DNA of 44,731 nucleotides from SAR202 cluster bacterium (GCA_016872355.1 VGZY01000017.1:1-44731), one strand, 5' to 3'; positions 31,538 through 40,050 are shown, counted from the first letter of the stretch. Notes: generated by a model from the letters alone, not told the origin. Numbers and translations: made by a program.

Positions 31538-34141
31538 ATGCCCAAAGATCTCCCCAGGCACGCCCGCGTCGTCGTCGTGGGCGGCGGCATTGCGGGGTGC
31601 GGAGTCGCGTACTACCTTGCGAAGCTGGGGTGGCGCGATGTCACCGTGCTGGAGCGCAAGACCGTGTCCGGCGGGACGACGTGGCACGCGGCGGGGCTGG
31701 TGACGCAGTTCCGGGCGTCGCGCTCCCTCATCGAGATTGCACGCATCAGTGTGGACCTGTACTCGCGGCTGGAGGCTGAGACCGGCCTGCCCACCGGCTT
31801 CCGGCGTCCAGGCAGCATCACCGTCGCCCGCACGCCCGGGAGGATGGACGAGATCCGCAAAATCGCCTCGCTCGGCCGCTCCTTCGGCATCGAGATCGAG
31901 CCGATTACCCCGAAGCGCGCGGGCGAGATGTGGCCGCTTATGCGCACGGACGACCTGGTTGGCGCGCTCCACATCCCGCGCGACGGTCAGACAAACCCCG
32001 CTCTGACGGCCCTCGCGATGGCGCGCGGCGCGGAGCTGCAGGGTGTGAAGATCATCGAGAACGTGCAGGTGACCGGCTTCCGCAAGAGGCACGGCTCGGT
32101 GGCGGGCGTCGTAACGGGTAGGGGAGAGATCGGCTGCGAGTACGTCGTCCTCGCGGCGGGCATGTGGTCGAGGGAGCTTGGCCTGCTCGCGGGGGTGAAT
32201 GTGCCGCAGATGGCTGCAGAGCACATGTACCTCGTCACCAACCCGCTCCCCAGCGGCGTCCCGTACGAGATTCCCTCGCTGCGCGACCCGGACGAGCAGA
32301 TCTACTTTCGCCGCGACATGGAGGAGCAGGGCGCGATCCTGATGGGCGGCTTCGAGACGGACGCGAAGCCGTGGGGGGTGAGGACGGGGATTGGCAGTGA
32401 GCAGTCGGCAGTCGGCCAGGCAAACAGCCGAACAGCCACACCCTCTCCGTCCCGATGGGGCATCGGGACACCTCTCCCTGAGGGAGAGGAACAAAGGCAG
32501 GGAGGGGAAGGGGAACAGAGCCGAGACATCCCCGGGGACTACCACTTTGGGCTGCTGGAGCCGGACTGGGACCACTTCAAGGTGTTCTGGGAGAACGCCA
32601 TCTTCCGCGTGCCGGCGATTGAGGAGGCGGGGATCAACCGCTTCTACGTGAGCGCGGAGAGCTTTACCCCGGACAACAAGTACATCCTCGGCGAGGCCCC
32701 TGAGCTCAAGAACTTCTACGTCGCGACCGGCCTCAACTCCACGGGCATCTCCGCCGGCGCGGGTGTCGGCAGCCTCGTTGCCCAGTGGATCGTCGACGGC
32801 CACCCGCCGATGGACCTTACGGACGTCGATATCCGCCGCTTCCACGGCTTCGAGAACTCGCCGAAGTTCCTCCTGGACCGCACGGTGGAGTCGGTCGGGA
32901 CGATGTACGGGATGCACTGGCCCAACAAGCAGATGACCACCGCCAGGGGCGTCCGACGCTCCGCCATCCACCAGCGGCTGGCCGCGCGCGGCGCGTGCTT
33001 CGGCGTCGGCGGCGCGGGCTGGGAACGGCCCAACTGGTACGCGCCCCACGGCGTCGAGCCCAAGTACAGGTACTCCTACCAGCGCCAGAACTGGTTCCAG
33101 TACTCCGCCGCCGAGCACCGCTCCGCGCGCGAGGACGTCGCCCTCTTCGACCAGTCGTCCTTCGCGAAGTTCCTTCTGCAGGGCACCCAGGCAGAGCGCC
33201 TCCTGCAGACCCTCTGCGCCAACGACGTCGACGTCCCTCCCGGCCGCGTCGTCTACACCGCCATGCTCAACCCGCGCGGCGGCATCGAGGCCGACCTCAC
33301 CGTCACGCGCCTCTCAGAGGACAGCTACCTCATCGTCACCGGCGGCGCGACCGCCACCCGCGACTTCCACTGGATAAAGTCGCACATCCCACACGGCGCG
33401 CACACCTACCTGACGGATGTCACCTCCGCGTACGGCGTCCTGGGCGTCATGGGCCCCAACTCCCGCGCCCTCCTCCAGACCCTCACGGACGCCGACATGT
33501 CCAACGCCGCCTTCCCGTACATGACCTCGAAGGAGCTGCCCCTCGGCTACGCCACCGTCCGCGCCTCCCGCGTCACCTACGTGGGCGAGCTCGGCTGGGA
33601 GCTCTACGTTCCCACCGAGTTCCTCCCGACCGTCTACGAGGCGATCGTCACCAGCGGCGACGACTTCGCCCTCAAGCACGCCGGCTACCACGCGATGAAC
33701 TCCCTCCGCATCGAGAAGGGCTACCGCGCCTGGGGGCTGGACATCACCGACCAGGAGACGCCCCTTGAGGCCGGCCTCGGCTTCGCCGTCGCGTGGGACA
33801 AGCCGGTAGAGTTCATCGGCAAGCGCGCCCTCCTCCACCAGCGCGAGCGCCCGCTGCGCAACCGCCTCGCCATGCTAGTCCTGGACTCCGCCGAGCCGGT
33901 GTTGTGGGGCGACGAGCCCATCTACCGCGACGGCGCCCTCGTAGGCCGCACCACCTCCGGCTGGTTCTGCCACACCGTCGGCCGCTCCGTAGCCATGGGC
34001 TACATCACCAACCACGACGGCGTAACATCGGAGTTCATCAAAACAGGCGCATACGAAATAGAGGCGGCGTCCGAGCGCCACAAGGCCAAGGCCAGCCTGC
34101 AAGCGCCATACGACCCGAAGGGCGAGAGGGTGAGGGGGTAG
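31538..34141 (+). CDS. FAD dehydrogenase fused to GcvT (DMGDH/SarDH-like)
   Basis: This 867-aa protein has an N-terminal D-amino acid oxidase-type FAD domain (VVVGGGIAGCGVAYYLAKLG; GGTTWHAAGLVTQFR) and a central FAO_M-like region. A C-terminal GcvT aminomethyl-transfer domain with its barrel follows (GVLGVMGPNSRALLQ; ELGWELYVPTE; GYRAWGLDI). Such enzymes demethylate dimethylglycine or sarcosine and pass the carbon to tetrahydrofolate. Codons for residues about 283-330 (about 32384-32527) are repeat-like. They hold GCAGTCGGC simple units and a CCCTCTCC...GGGAGAGG palindrome, encoding a Ser/Thr/Glu-rich insert between KPWGVRTG and DIPGDYHFGLL. The frame is kept. Confidence 0.93.
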   Translation: MPKDLPRHARVVVVGGGIAGCGVAYYLAKLGWRDVTVLERKTVSGGTTWHAAGLVTQFRASRSLIEIARISVDLYSRLEAETGLPTGFRRPGSITVARTPGRMDEIRKIASLGRSFGIEIEPITPKRAGEMWPLMRTDDLVGALHIPRDGQTNPALTALAMARGAELQGVKIIENVQVTGFRKRHGSVAGVVTGRGEIGCEYVVLAAGMWSRELGLLAGVNVPQMAAEHMYLVTNPLPSGVPYEIPSLRDPDEQIYFRRDMEEQGAILMGGFETDAKPWGVRTGIGSEQSAVGQANSRTATPSPSRWGIGTPLPEGEEQRQGGEGEQSRDIPGDYHFGLLEPDWDHFKVFWENAIFRVPAIEEAGINRFYVSAESFTPDNKYILGEAPELKNFYVATGLNSTGISAGAGVGSLVAQWIVDGHPPMDLTDVDIRRFHGFENSPKFLLDRTVESVGTMYGMHWPNKQMTTARGVRRSAIHQRLAARGACFGVGGAGWERPNWYAPHGVEPKYRYSYQRQNWFQYSAAEHRSAREDVALFDQSSFAKFLLQGTQAERLLQTLCANDVDVPPGRVVYTAMLNPRGGIEADLTVTRLSEDSYLIVTGGATATRDFHWIKSHIPHGAHTYLTDVTSAYGVLGVMGPNSRALLQTLTDADMSNAAFPYMTSKELPLGYATVRASRVTYVGELGWELYVPTEFLPTVYEAIVTSGDDFALKHAGYHAMNSLRIEKGYRAWGLDITDQETPLEAGLGFAVAWDKPVEFIGKRALLHQRERPLRNRLAMLVLDSAEPVLWGDEPIYRDGALVGRTTSGWFCHTVGRSVAMGYITNHDGVTSEFIKTGAYEIEAASERHKAKASLQAPYDPKGERVRG

Positions 34142-34362
34142 GGCCTTTAGGATTTCCTCCCTAGGTACTATTCTAGGTATATCCTTGAAAGGGCTGCAGT
34201 CGTTAGAGGAATAACCCAGACAAAGAACTTAAGGCTCTACTCCTAGTATCCAGACGCCTCCCTCCATTTCCCCACGCCTCTGGGATCAACAATAGATTTC
34301 TGAAGAAGCTCTATCTGCGGAGAAAAAGAGAGCCTGTTAAAGTCGATGTTTTCAACTTCAAT

Positions 34363-35010
34363 ATGATATTGGATCCACATGAGACGGTCGATGCCAATGT
34401 CCTCTTTCACCCACATCTCCGAGACCGCGCTGAAGTACGCTACCTCCGGAAGATCCTGGACGATGGAGATGTTTGCCTGGATGTAGGAGCCAACATTGGC
34501 TTCTATACCCTTATCATGGCAAAGGCCGTAGGCGCTAAGGGGAAGGTGCTGGCCATCGAAGCGGACCCCGTAGTACATCGAAGCCTCGAAACGAACCTAT
34601 CCATAAATGGTATTAATAACGTCCGCGCTTTGAATCTGGGCGTCTCAGACAGGGAGGAGAGCCTCAACCTGACCGTTTCAATGCATGGCCACAGAGGCGG
34701 AAACTCCTTTCTAAAGGATGGGCAAAACAAGGTCGAGGTAAAGTGCAGGCCGCTGCTTGCCTTTGTGGAAGCTGAAGGAATCAAAAACATTAAGGCCTTG
34801 AAGATCGATATCGAGGGTTTTGAATTCAGGGTACTGAATAAATTCTTCAGCGAAGCCAACACAGGATTATGGCCTGAGGCGGTCATATTAGAGTACGTGC
34901 CTTCCAGGACAGCTAAAGCAGGTGGCGAAAGTCTCAGGTTGTTGCTGGAAAGTGGATATGTGGTTCACTCAAGGCATGGAATCAACTACATCCTAACGAG
35001 AAGACATTGA
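34363..35010 (+). CDS. FkbM family methyltransferase
   Basis: This 215-aa SAM-dependent methyltransferase has VCLDVGANIGFYTLIMAKAVG for SAM binding, then KVLAIEADP and the FkbM-type IKALKIDIEGFEFRVL. It probably methylates a sugar or polysaccharide hydroxyl. The region from about 34150 to 35020 is visibly more AT-rich than its neighbours, suggesting transfer. Protein-like in-frame sequence extends upstream (LKKLYLRRKREPVKVDVFN) to about 34290 but offers no ATG, GTG or TTG. The true start may be lost or be the CTG at 34300. Confidence 0.88.
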   Translation: MILDPHETVDANVLFHPHLRDRAEVRYLRKILDDGDVCLDVGANIGFYTLIMAKAVGAKGKVLAIEADPVVHRSLETNLSINGINNVRALNLGVSDREESLNLTVSMHGHRGGNSFLKDGQNKVEVKCRPLLAFVEAEGIKNIKALKIDIEGFEFRVLNKFFSEANTGLWPEAVILEYVPSRTAKAGGESLRLLLESGYVVHSRHGINYILTRRH

Positions 35011-35028
35011 ACGCGTATTAGTCTTTAA

Positions 35029-35412
35029 TCACTTTTCCGGCTCCTTCTCCCTCTCCTCCCCAACCGCCGCCAGGAACTCCGCGTCGAACTCCGGCGCGGG
35101 CCAGTCCGCCGGGTACGCCTTGTTCATCGCCGCCAGGAACGCCGATCCGTCGTTGAGGGGGTGCTTGAGCCAGTAGTGGAGGAAGGTGTAGAGCTTGTCC
35201 ACCACCTACTTGTTGAGCGCCGCCAACTCCCCCTCGGAGATACGCCCCTTCACCGGGTTCGTGACGCAGTTCACCGCCATCAGCGTGGCGATGCGCTTCA
35301 TCCACTCCGGCTCAATGTCGTCCATCGCCTGCTTCACGGCCCTGCGCGACTCCCGCGAGATGGGCGTGCGGCCTGGTGTTGCGTCTCGTCGTCGCGACCT
35401 GTTGCGGTCCAT
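35029..35412 (-). pseudogene. Small 127-codon gene interrupted by TAG
   Basis: From ATG 35412 the frame reads SRESRRAVKQAMDDIEPEW to ELAALNK and hits TAG at 35206-35208. It then goes on in frame as VVDKLYTFLHYWLKHPLNDG and APEFDAEFLAAVGEE to a stop at 35029-35031. The continuation is clearly protein-like. CAG-to-TAG is the simplest cause. The family is unknown. The minus frame at 35018-35305 is a shadow of this gene. Confidence 0.65.
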
Positions 35413-35525
35413 TCATCGCCTCCGTGCGTACATAGGGCGGGCATAATACCAGGCTGCGAGGGGCGCCGGTTGCCTCAACTCACTCCTTGGGCAATAATAC
35501 ATCACCTGTTCGCGCGGAGGGACGC

Positions 35526-36038
35526 ATGCACCGGAGCACGCTCGTAGGGCTGGTCGTGGAGGCGTGGAAAGACCTGGACAGGGCCGTCGCGGGGCTGAGC
35601 GCGGAGGACGCAGTAAAGCGTCACGCGGGCGGCAGCTCCTTCGCGTGGACGCTCGCGCACGTCACCCACCAGGTGGACGTCTGGGTCAACGTGCGCTTCG
35701 CCAAGCACCCGCCGCACCCGGTCGTCGCGCAGGACCGCTTCCGCTTCGGCGGCACCGGCGACGCCTCCGAGTGGGAGGCCATCCAGCAGGGCGTCAAAGA
35801 GGTGCGCGAGCGGGCTCTGGCGTACCTTGCGGACAAGTCGGACGAGGACCTTGAGGCGACGGTCCCGTACACCGGCTCGCACGTCCGCCTGCGGGAGCTC
35901 GGCGCGCTGAGCCTGCGGTACGCCCTCTACCGCGCCGTATCGCACCACTACTTCCACATCGGCGAGGTCGCGTCCAAGCGCGACGCCCTCGGCCACAAGG
36001 TCGGCGATTACCCCGGAACTCTTGAGGAGAGCATCTAG
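35526..36038 (+). CDS. DinB-like protein
   Basis: This 170-aa four-helix-bundle protein of the DinB/YfiT superfamily has SSFAWTLAHVTHQVDVWVN with the first metal-ligand histidine and YRAVSHHYFHIGEVASKRD with the others. These proteins bind a divalent metal. Some are thiol-dependent transferases, others have unknown roles. ATG 35526 has GGAGGG upstream. It starts a three-gene unit: the next gene starts at the base after its stop. Confidence 0.88.
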   Translation: MHRSTLVGLVVEAWKDLDRAVAGLSAEDAVKRHAGGSSFAWTLAHVTHQVDVWVNVRFAKHPPHPVVAQDRFRFGGTGDASEWEAIQQGVKEVRERALAYLADKSDEDLEATVPYTGSHVRLRELGALSLRYALYRAVSHHYFHIGEVASKRDALGHKVGDYPGTLEESI

Positions 36039-36419
36039 ATGGCAGACAGAAAGATCAAAATCACCGCCGGGAGCGTGACGCTCACCGGCACGCTGAACGG
36101 CTCCGAGACCTCGAACATGCTGTGGGACGTCCTTCCCATCAAGGCGTCCGCGAGTGTCTGGGGCGACGAGATCTACTTCAAGACGGCGGTCAACACCCGC
36201 GAGGCGAAGGACTCCCAGGAGACCGTGGACATGGGCGCCATCGCCTACTGGCCCCCCGGCAATGCCCTCTGCTTCTTCTTCGGCCCCACCCCCATGAGCG
36301 CCGGCGACGAGATCCGCCCCGCCAGCGGGGTAAACGTCATGGGCAAGATAGACGGCGATGCGAAGGCGCTCAAGAAGGTGCGCGCAGGCGAGCCGGTAGT
36401 CGTGAAGAAGGGGTCCTGA
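36039..36419 (+). CDS. Cyclophilin-like fold protein (DUF369-type)
   Basis: This 126-aa protein matches the bacterial cyclophilin-like family. It has KITAGSVTLTGTLNGSETSN, then WGDEIYFKT, DMGAIAYWPPGNALCFFFGP and the closing GKIDGDAKALKKV. Function is unknown, and catalytic prolyl isomerase residues are not evident. It starts directly after the DinB stop, and its TGA overlaps the tenA ATG. Confidence 0.88.
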   Translation: MADRKIKITAGSVTLTGTLNGSETSNMLWDVLPIKASASVWGDEIYFKTAVNTREAKDSQETVDMGAIAYWPPGNALCFFFGPTPMSAGDEIRPASGVNVMGKIDGDAKALKKVRAGEPVVVKKGS

Positions 36420-37102
36420 TGCGCTTCACGGACCACCTCCGCAACGCGGCCGCGCCCATATGGGCGGCGGAGCACCGCCACCCGTTCGTGACCGGCATCG
36501 GCGACGGAACGCTGCACGTCGAGAAGTTCAGGCACTACATGATGCAGGACTACGTATTCCTGATCGACTTCTCACGCGTCATCGCATTGGCCGTTGCGAA
36601 GGCCGAGGTTCTGGAGGACATGGCGTGGCTCGCCCGCCTCCTCCATGAGACCCTCAACACGGAGATGGCCCTCCACGTCGGTTTCTGCGCGGACTTCGGC
36701 ATTACGGAGGCCGATCTCCGCGCCACGAAGCCTTTTCCGACCAACCTCGCTTACACGCGCCACATGCTGGCGTGCGCATACTCCGGCGACGCCGGCGAGA
36801 CCGCCACGGCTATCCTCCCGTGCTCATGGGGCTACTCAGTCATCGGGCAGACTCTGGCCGCCCGCGGCCTGCCCAGGCACCCGCTGTACCGCCGCTGGAT
36901 CGAGATGTATGCCTCGCCGGAGTTTGCCGCTCTCGCCGATTGGCTGCGGGAGTTCGTGGACAGGCGCGCGGACGCCGGCGGCGATCACTACCGCGCCCGA
37001 CTGGAGGGCATCTTCCTCACCAGCAGCCGGTACGAGTACATGTTCTGGGATGCGGCTTACAGGCTGGAAGGATGGTCGGTCTGGGAGAATAGTGAATTGT
37101 GA
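36419..37102 (+). CDS. tenA: TenA family protein (thiaminase II-like)
   Basis: This 227-aa helical protein has FRHYMMQDYVFLIDFSRVIA near residue 40, FPTNLAYTRHMLACAYSG near 105, and AILPCSWGYSVIG near 130 with the candidate catalytic cysteine. TenA enzymes hydrolyse aminopyrimidine or formyl-aminopyrimidine products of damaged thiamine for reuse. ATG 36419 overlaps the preceding stop (TGATG). It complements the thiG-thiE-thiS operon at the left of the window but has no TPP riboswitch here. Confidence 0.92.
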   Translation: MRFTDHLRNAAAPIWAAEHRHPFVTGIGDGTLHVEKFRHYMMQDYVFLIDFSRVIALAVAKAEVLEDMAWLARLLHETLNTEMALHVGFCADFGITEADLRATKPFPTNLAYTRHMLACAYSGDAGETATAILPCSWGYSVIGQTLAARGLPRHPLYRRWIEMYASPEFAALADWLREFVDRRADAGGDHYRARLEGIFLTSSRYEYMFWDAAYRLEGWSVWENSEL

Positions 37103-37160
37103 ATAGTGAATAGGGAATTGCGGAACGGGGACAAGGGAGAGCGGCGGGGAATTCCGCGTC

Positions 37161-37829
37161 CTATGCAGGCGCGACCTCTTGCTTTGTCCGCGCGGCGATG
37201 TTCGCCGAGTAGACACAACCGCTGTGGCCGTCGCTGATGCACTGCTCGCGGGTGACAGGGACTTTGAGGAGGGAGGCGATGAGGTTGCGGTCGAAGTCGC
37301 AGACCGCCTTATTTCGCATCGCCACAGCTCTGAACGGGCAGTTCAAAAGCGAAATCTTCAGACTGCCGTCAGGACCGATATCGGTCTCCGGGAAGAAATT
37401 GTCCTGGCTCAACTGGGCAGTGAGCGCCGTAAGTCGATCGCCCATGCCCTTGCCGTCAAGAATTTCCTCGTGCTTTCGCGCCGCGGCGTCACCCATCCGG
37501 GCAAAGACGAGCTCGAGCAGGTCTTCTCCATCCCTGGAACTGGTCTCGTCAGCGGTTAGGGCCGACAGTTCCTGTACGATCGCCCCAAGCATCCCATCAT
37601 AGTCCTTTGGAAGCGACTCTTGGCCGCCCTCTGTAAGGTAAAATGCGTACTCGGGCCGTCCCGTCTTCTTTCTTACTTCCGTAAAGGCCACGAGGCGGTC
37701 GCGCTGGAGTATGTCGAGATGGCGCTGGACCGTGGCGGGCGCAAGGCCGATGGCCCTTGCAAGGCCGTCCACGGTGTCGGTGCGGTTCCGTTGCAGGATC
37801 TGGAGTATCTGGAGTCGGCTGCCTTCCAT
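37161..37829 (-). CDS. SufR-like iron-sulfur transcriptional regulator
   Basis: This 222-aa protein has an N-terminal winged helix (SRLQILQILQRNRTDTVDGL; GLAPATVQRHLDILQRD; GRPEYAFYLTEGG). A C-terminal region has four cysteines at about 164, 177, 197 and 205, in LLNCPFRAVAMRNKAVCDFD and CISDGHSGCVY. The spacing suggests Fe-S cluster binding as in SufR. It probably senses iron or oxidative stress. Its promoter faces a second promoter, with an inverted repeat between them. No suf genes are in the window, so its targets may differ. Confidence 0.88.
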   Translation of the reverse strand: MEGSRLQILQILQRNRTDTVDGLARAIGLAPATVQRHLDILQRDRLVAFTEVRKKTGRPEYAFYLTEGGQESLPKDYDGMLGAIVQELSALTADETSSRDGEDLLELVFARMGDAAARKHEEILDGKGMGDRLTALTAQLSQDNFFPETDIGPDGSLKISLLNCPFRAVAMRNKAVCDFDRNLIASLLKVPVTREQCISDGHSGCVYSANIAARTKQEVAPA

Positions 37830-37870
37830 GGAGACGGTCCTGGGGGATGCGGGAGAAGTAGTCCAAACGG

Positions 37871-37900
37871 AGTATAGGTAGGTCCCGTCGAAGTTGTCAA
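37871..37900 (-). promoter_or_regulatory. Promoter of the SufR-like gene
   Basis: On the minus strand TTGACA (37900-37895), an 18-bp spacer and TATACT (37876-37871) give a strong sigma-70 promoter about 40 bp before the ATG. Confidence 0.8.
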
Positions 37901-37902
37901 CA

Positions 37903-37964
37903 AATTAGGCACATATTGCATCAAAATGCATAATTGCATGTTAAATTGACAAAGACGCCTAATT
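37903..37964. promoter_or_regulatory. Candidate operator pair for the SufR-like regulator
   Basis: AATTAGGC (37903-37910) and GCCTAATT (37957-37964) are a perfect 8-bp inverted repeat. The first abuts the minus-strand -35, and the second sits in the spacer of the plus-strand promoter. Between them are ATGCAT/TTGCAT repeats. The layout suggests one regulator controlling both directions. Confidence 0.5.
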
Positions 37965-37974
37965 AAGTTATGAT
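37946..37974 (+). promoter_or_regulatory. Strong promoter toward the zinc-ribbon gene
   Basis: TTGACA (37946-37951), a 17-bp spacer and TATGAT (37969-37974) are near consensus. Transcription would start near 37981 and give a 150-nt leader before GTG 38135. Confidence 0.8.
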
Positions 37975-38134
37975 AAACATGTAGTCCAAACAAATAGTTT
38001 CACAGTCCGAAGCTTACCGGCAGACATCAAAATCGTTCTACTCGTTTGAGTCATCGTAATCAGGGACACTAATCAATCTAGGGTAGCGGCAGGTCGAGGT
38101 TGCGCCATTGAGGCCTGTCGCCGGAGGTGATGAA

Positions 38135-38338
38135 GTGCGGGTGGCATTCAAGTCGTGTCCTAGGTGTCAAGGCGATGTGAGCTCAAAGCGTGACATGTAC
38201 GGGGAGTACACGGAGTGCCTTCAGTGCGGATATGTGGTGGACGCGCCTACTCCCAAGCTGCATTTCACCGGTGTCATCGGTAAGTTGAAGCCTGGCAGGC
38301 CCAAGAAGAACGCCATCCGCCAGGACGTCCTCGTCTAG
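38135..38338 (+). CDS. Small zinc-ribbon protein
   Basis: This 67-aa protein has CPRCQGDVSSKRDMYGEYTE then CLQCGY, a four-cysteine zinc ribbon of CXXC-CXXC type. A basic tail (GKLKPGRPKKNAI) resembles an AT-hook (GRP). It may bind DNA or RNA. GTG 38135 is fixed by GGAGGTGAT at 38123-38131. It is driven by the promoter opposite the SufR-like gene. Confidence 0.75.
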   Translation: MRVAFKSCPRCQGDVSSKRDMYGEYTECLQCGYVVDAPTPKLHFTGVIGKLKPGRPKKNAIRQDVLV

Positions 38339-38340
38339 GT

Positions 38341-38671
38341 CCTATAGGGTCTGGTCCCCAAAGCCCATTAGTCCGCGTCTGCAGTGAGAGCTTCTTGATC
38401 GGGCGGTGAAGGTGCCCCAACTTCGGTAAGTCTGCTCTCCCTACAGCAACCGGAAAAGCATGCGAGCTTCGGACCAGGCCCTCTTGTTTTGTCCACATCC
38501 CTTCCTCGATAGTCGAATTCCGTCGCGTCGCTCAAACTATTTCCCTGGGCCGTCCTACTTCCTCCTTATGTCCGTCAGCAGCGAACGTTTTGTATCTGAA
38601 AACTAACATCTCTTCTGTGACTCTCGTTCCACCGATAGGATAAGTCCACAACAAATTGACGTTCAAGCCTA
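38341..38671. other. Gene-free spacer
   Basis: I see no open frame with a plausible RBS, RNA gene or strong hairpin here. Base composition is lower in GC than in the flanking genes. It may hold the end of the zinc-ribbon transcript. Confidence 0.5.
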
Positions 38672-38700
38672 TTGCAAGGGCGTTAGCCTTGCGTTATAAT
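38672..38700 (+). promoter_or_regulatory. Promoter of the 92-aa gene
   Basis: TTGCAA (38672-38677), a 17-bp spacer and a perfect TATAAT (38695-38700) form a clear sigma-70 promoter. The leader would be about 105 nt. Confidence 0.8.
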
Positions 38701-38813
38701 GCACTGTTTGTGTGAAGCAGCCAAAGGATCCGTTTTTCGTAATCATGCATCTGATTAACTGTGGCCACAAAGCGCGGCCAGAAAATGCGCAAGACCTGAT
38801 GGAGGAACATTAA

Positions 38814-39092
38814 GTGGGATCGTCGAGGTTCGGTTCGGGGTCGGCTGTCGCAGTCGCAGAGCCTATTTCAGTTGAGGCGCCGTCTTGCCGACACCAGTGG
38901 ATGATTGAGGCGCCGTCCGGCCCATCCAGCTCGGGGAGGTGCCGCCGCTGCGGTGAGATCAAGCAGTTCATGAACTACATCGAGGGCTCGGCCTGGGGCT
39001 ACGATATCTCTATCGAGCAGCTCGCCGGCGGCTCGCGCCTTCCGGTCTCCCGGGAAGCGAAGCCCAAGAAGAGCCTGGCTGAGGAAGAGTAG
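38814..39092 (+). CDS. Small zinc-ribbon-like protein
   Basis: This 92-aa protein has the core CRHQWMIEAPSGPSSSGRCR and CGEIKQFMNYI, giving a C-H...C-C metal site. Small proteins of this form are common in related bacteria but have no known role. GTG 38814 follows TGGAGGAACATTAA. It has its own strong promoter and terminator. Confidence 0.8.
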   Translation: MGSSRFGSGSAVAVAEPISVEAPSCRHQWMIEAPSGPSSSGRCRRCGEIKQFMNYIEGSAWGYDISIEQLAGGSRLPVSREAKPKKSLAEEE

Positions 39093-39145
39093 TCCGCGTG
39101 TGGCAAGTGCGCCGGCGTGCTGGCGCATTCAGTCACCTGACAACA

Positions 39146-39180
39146 GGGCCACTGCTTCTGAGCAGTGGCCCGTTTGTTTT
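39146..39180 (+). terminator. Terminator between the 92-aa gene and cofE
   Basis: GGGCCACTGCT (39146-39156) pairs perfectly with AGCAGTGGCCC (39161-39171), and GTTTGTTTT follows. It may serve both convergent transcripts. Confidence 0.9.
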
Positions 39181-39188
39181 CTTAACTA

Positions 39189-39959
39189 CTACCGGAACAG
39201 GTCGTGCGTGCGGTCCCGAAGGAGCCCTCTGGCGCTCCCGTCCGCGTGTCGAAACGGGACACCCCGCGCTATCGCCGCCGGCACGCCGTCCGACTTGGCC
39301 ATCACCAGCTCTGAAGCGGCCGCTACCTCGTCGGCAACGGCAATTCGCGTCACCTTGAGGGATTTCCCCAACGCATCCGCTGCGCCGCGGTAGTCGTTGA
39401 ACGGGTCCATGCCGGCGACCCCAATGGCGAAGTTCACGTGGCCCTCTCGCCACGCGCGACCGAACGTGTCCGTGATCACTACCGCCACGCTTTCCAGCCC
39501 AGACAGCCGGCAAACGTCTTCCCTTATCGCTCGCGCCGATGCGTCCGGGTCCACGGGTAAAAGGCACACAGTCTCTTCACCGGGTACATTCGACGAGTCG
39601 ATGCCCGAGTTTGCGCACACGAAGCCGTGCCGCGTTTCCGTGATGATAATCCCGCGCGTCTCGTCCACCCTCACAATAGCGGCGCTTTCCCGCAGGATAA
39701 GCTCCACCAGGCGGGGGTCCCGGCGCGTACGCCCGGCGAGGTCCGCGGCCTGCGGCGACGGCGTGACGCTGCTGAGCGCAAACATGCGCCCTTCAGACTT
39801 GGAGACCACCTTCTGGGTAACCACCAGGATGTCGTTCTCGGCGAGCGGAGTGCCCTGTGCAGCGGCGCGGCGGACCACCATCTCGGTGATCGGGTCGCCG
39901 GCGACGATTTCGGGCAGGCCGCCTATGCCAATGAACTCAACGCGGCGAGGAGTTGCCAT
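39189..39959 (-). CDS. cofE: Coenzyme F420-0:L-glutamate ligase
   Basis: This 256-aa enzyme adds glutamates to the F420-0 side chain using GTP. Motifs seen are LAENDILVVTQKVVSKSEG near residue 41, RHGFVCANSGIDSSN near 108, VITDTFGRAWREGHVNFAIG near 160, and VADEVAAASELVMAKSDG near 205. Length fits the ligase alone, without the FMN domain found in FbiB. It implies an F420-using organism, but other cof genes are not in the window. Confidence 0.95.
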   Translation of the reverse strand: MATPRRVEFIGIGGLPEIVAGDPITEMVVRRAAAQGTPLAENDILVVTQKVVSKSEGRMFALSSVTPSPQAADLAGRTRRDPRLVELILRESAAIVRVDETRGIIITETRHGFVCANSGIDSSNVPGEETVCLLPVDPDASARAIREDVCRLSGLESVAVVITDTFGRAWREGHVNFAIGVAGMDPFNDYRGAADALGKSLKVTRIAVADEVAAASELVMAKSDGVPAAIARGVPFRHADGSARGLLRDRTHDLFR

Positions 39960-40050
39960 GGATACCTGTGATGAGAAAAGTGGGCGCGTGGCTGCGGTGT
40001 CTATAGTATACTCTTGGCGGCGGCCGGGCCCGCTTTAGGCCCAATGTCGC

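Noticed and set aside
31487-33118. 543-codon minus-strand open frame
   Set aside because: It is antisense to the FAD/GcvT gene, which has clear domains. Composition is typical of a GC-rich shadow.
22984-35208. Amber or opal recoding to explain in-frame stops
   Set aside because: TAG and TGA end many intact genes here (leuS, the oxidoreductases, EVE, tenA-unit genes), so the standard code applies. Mutation or assembly error is simpler.
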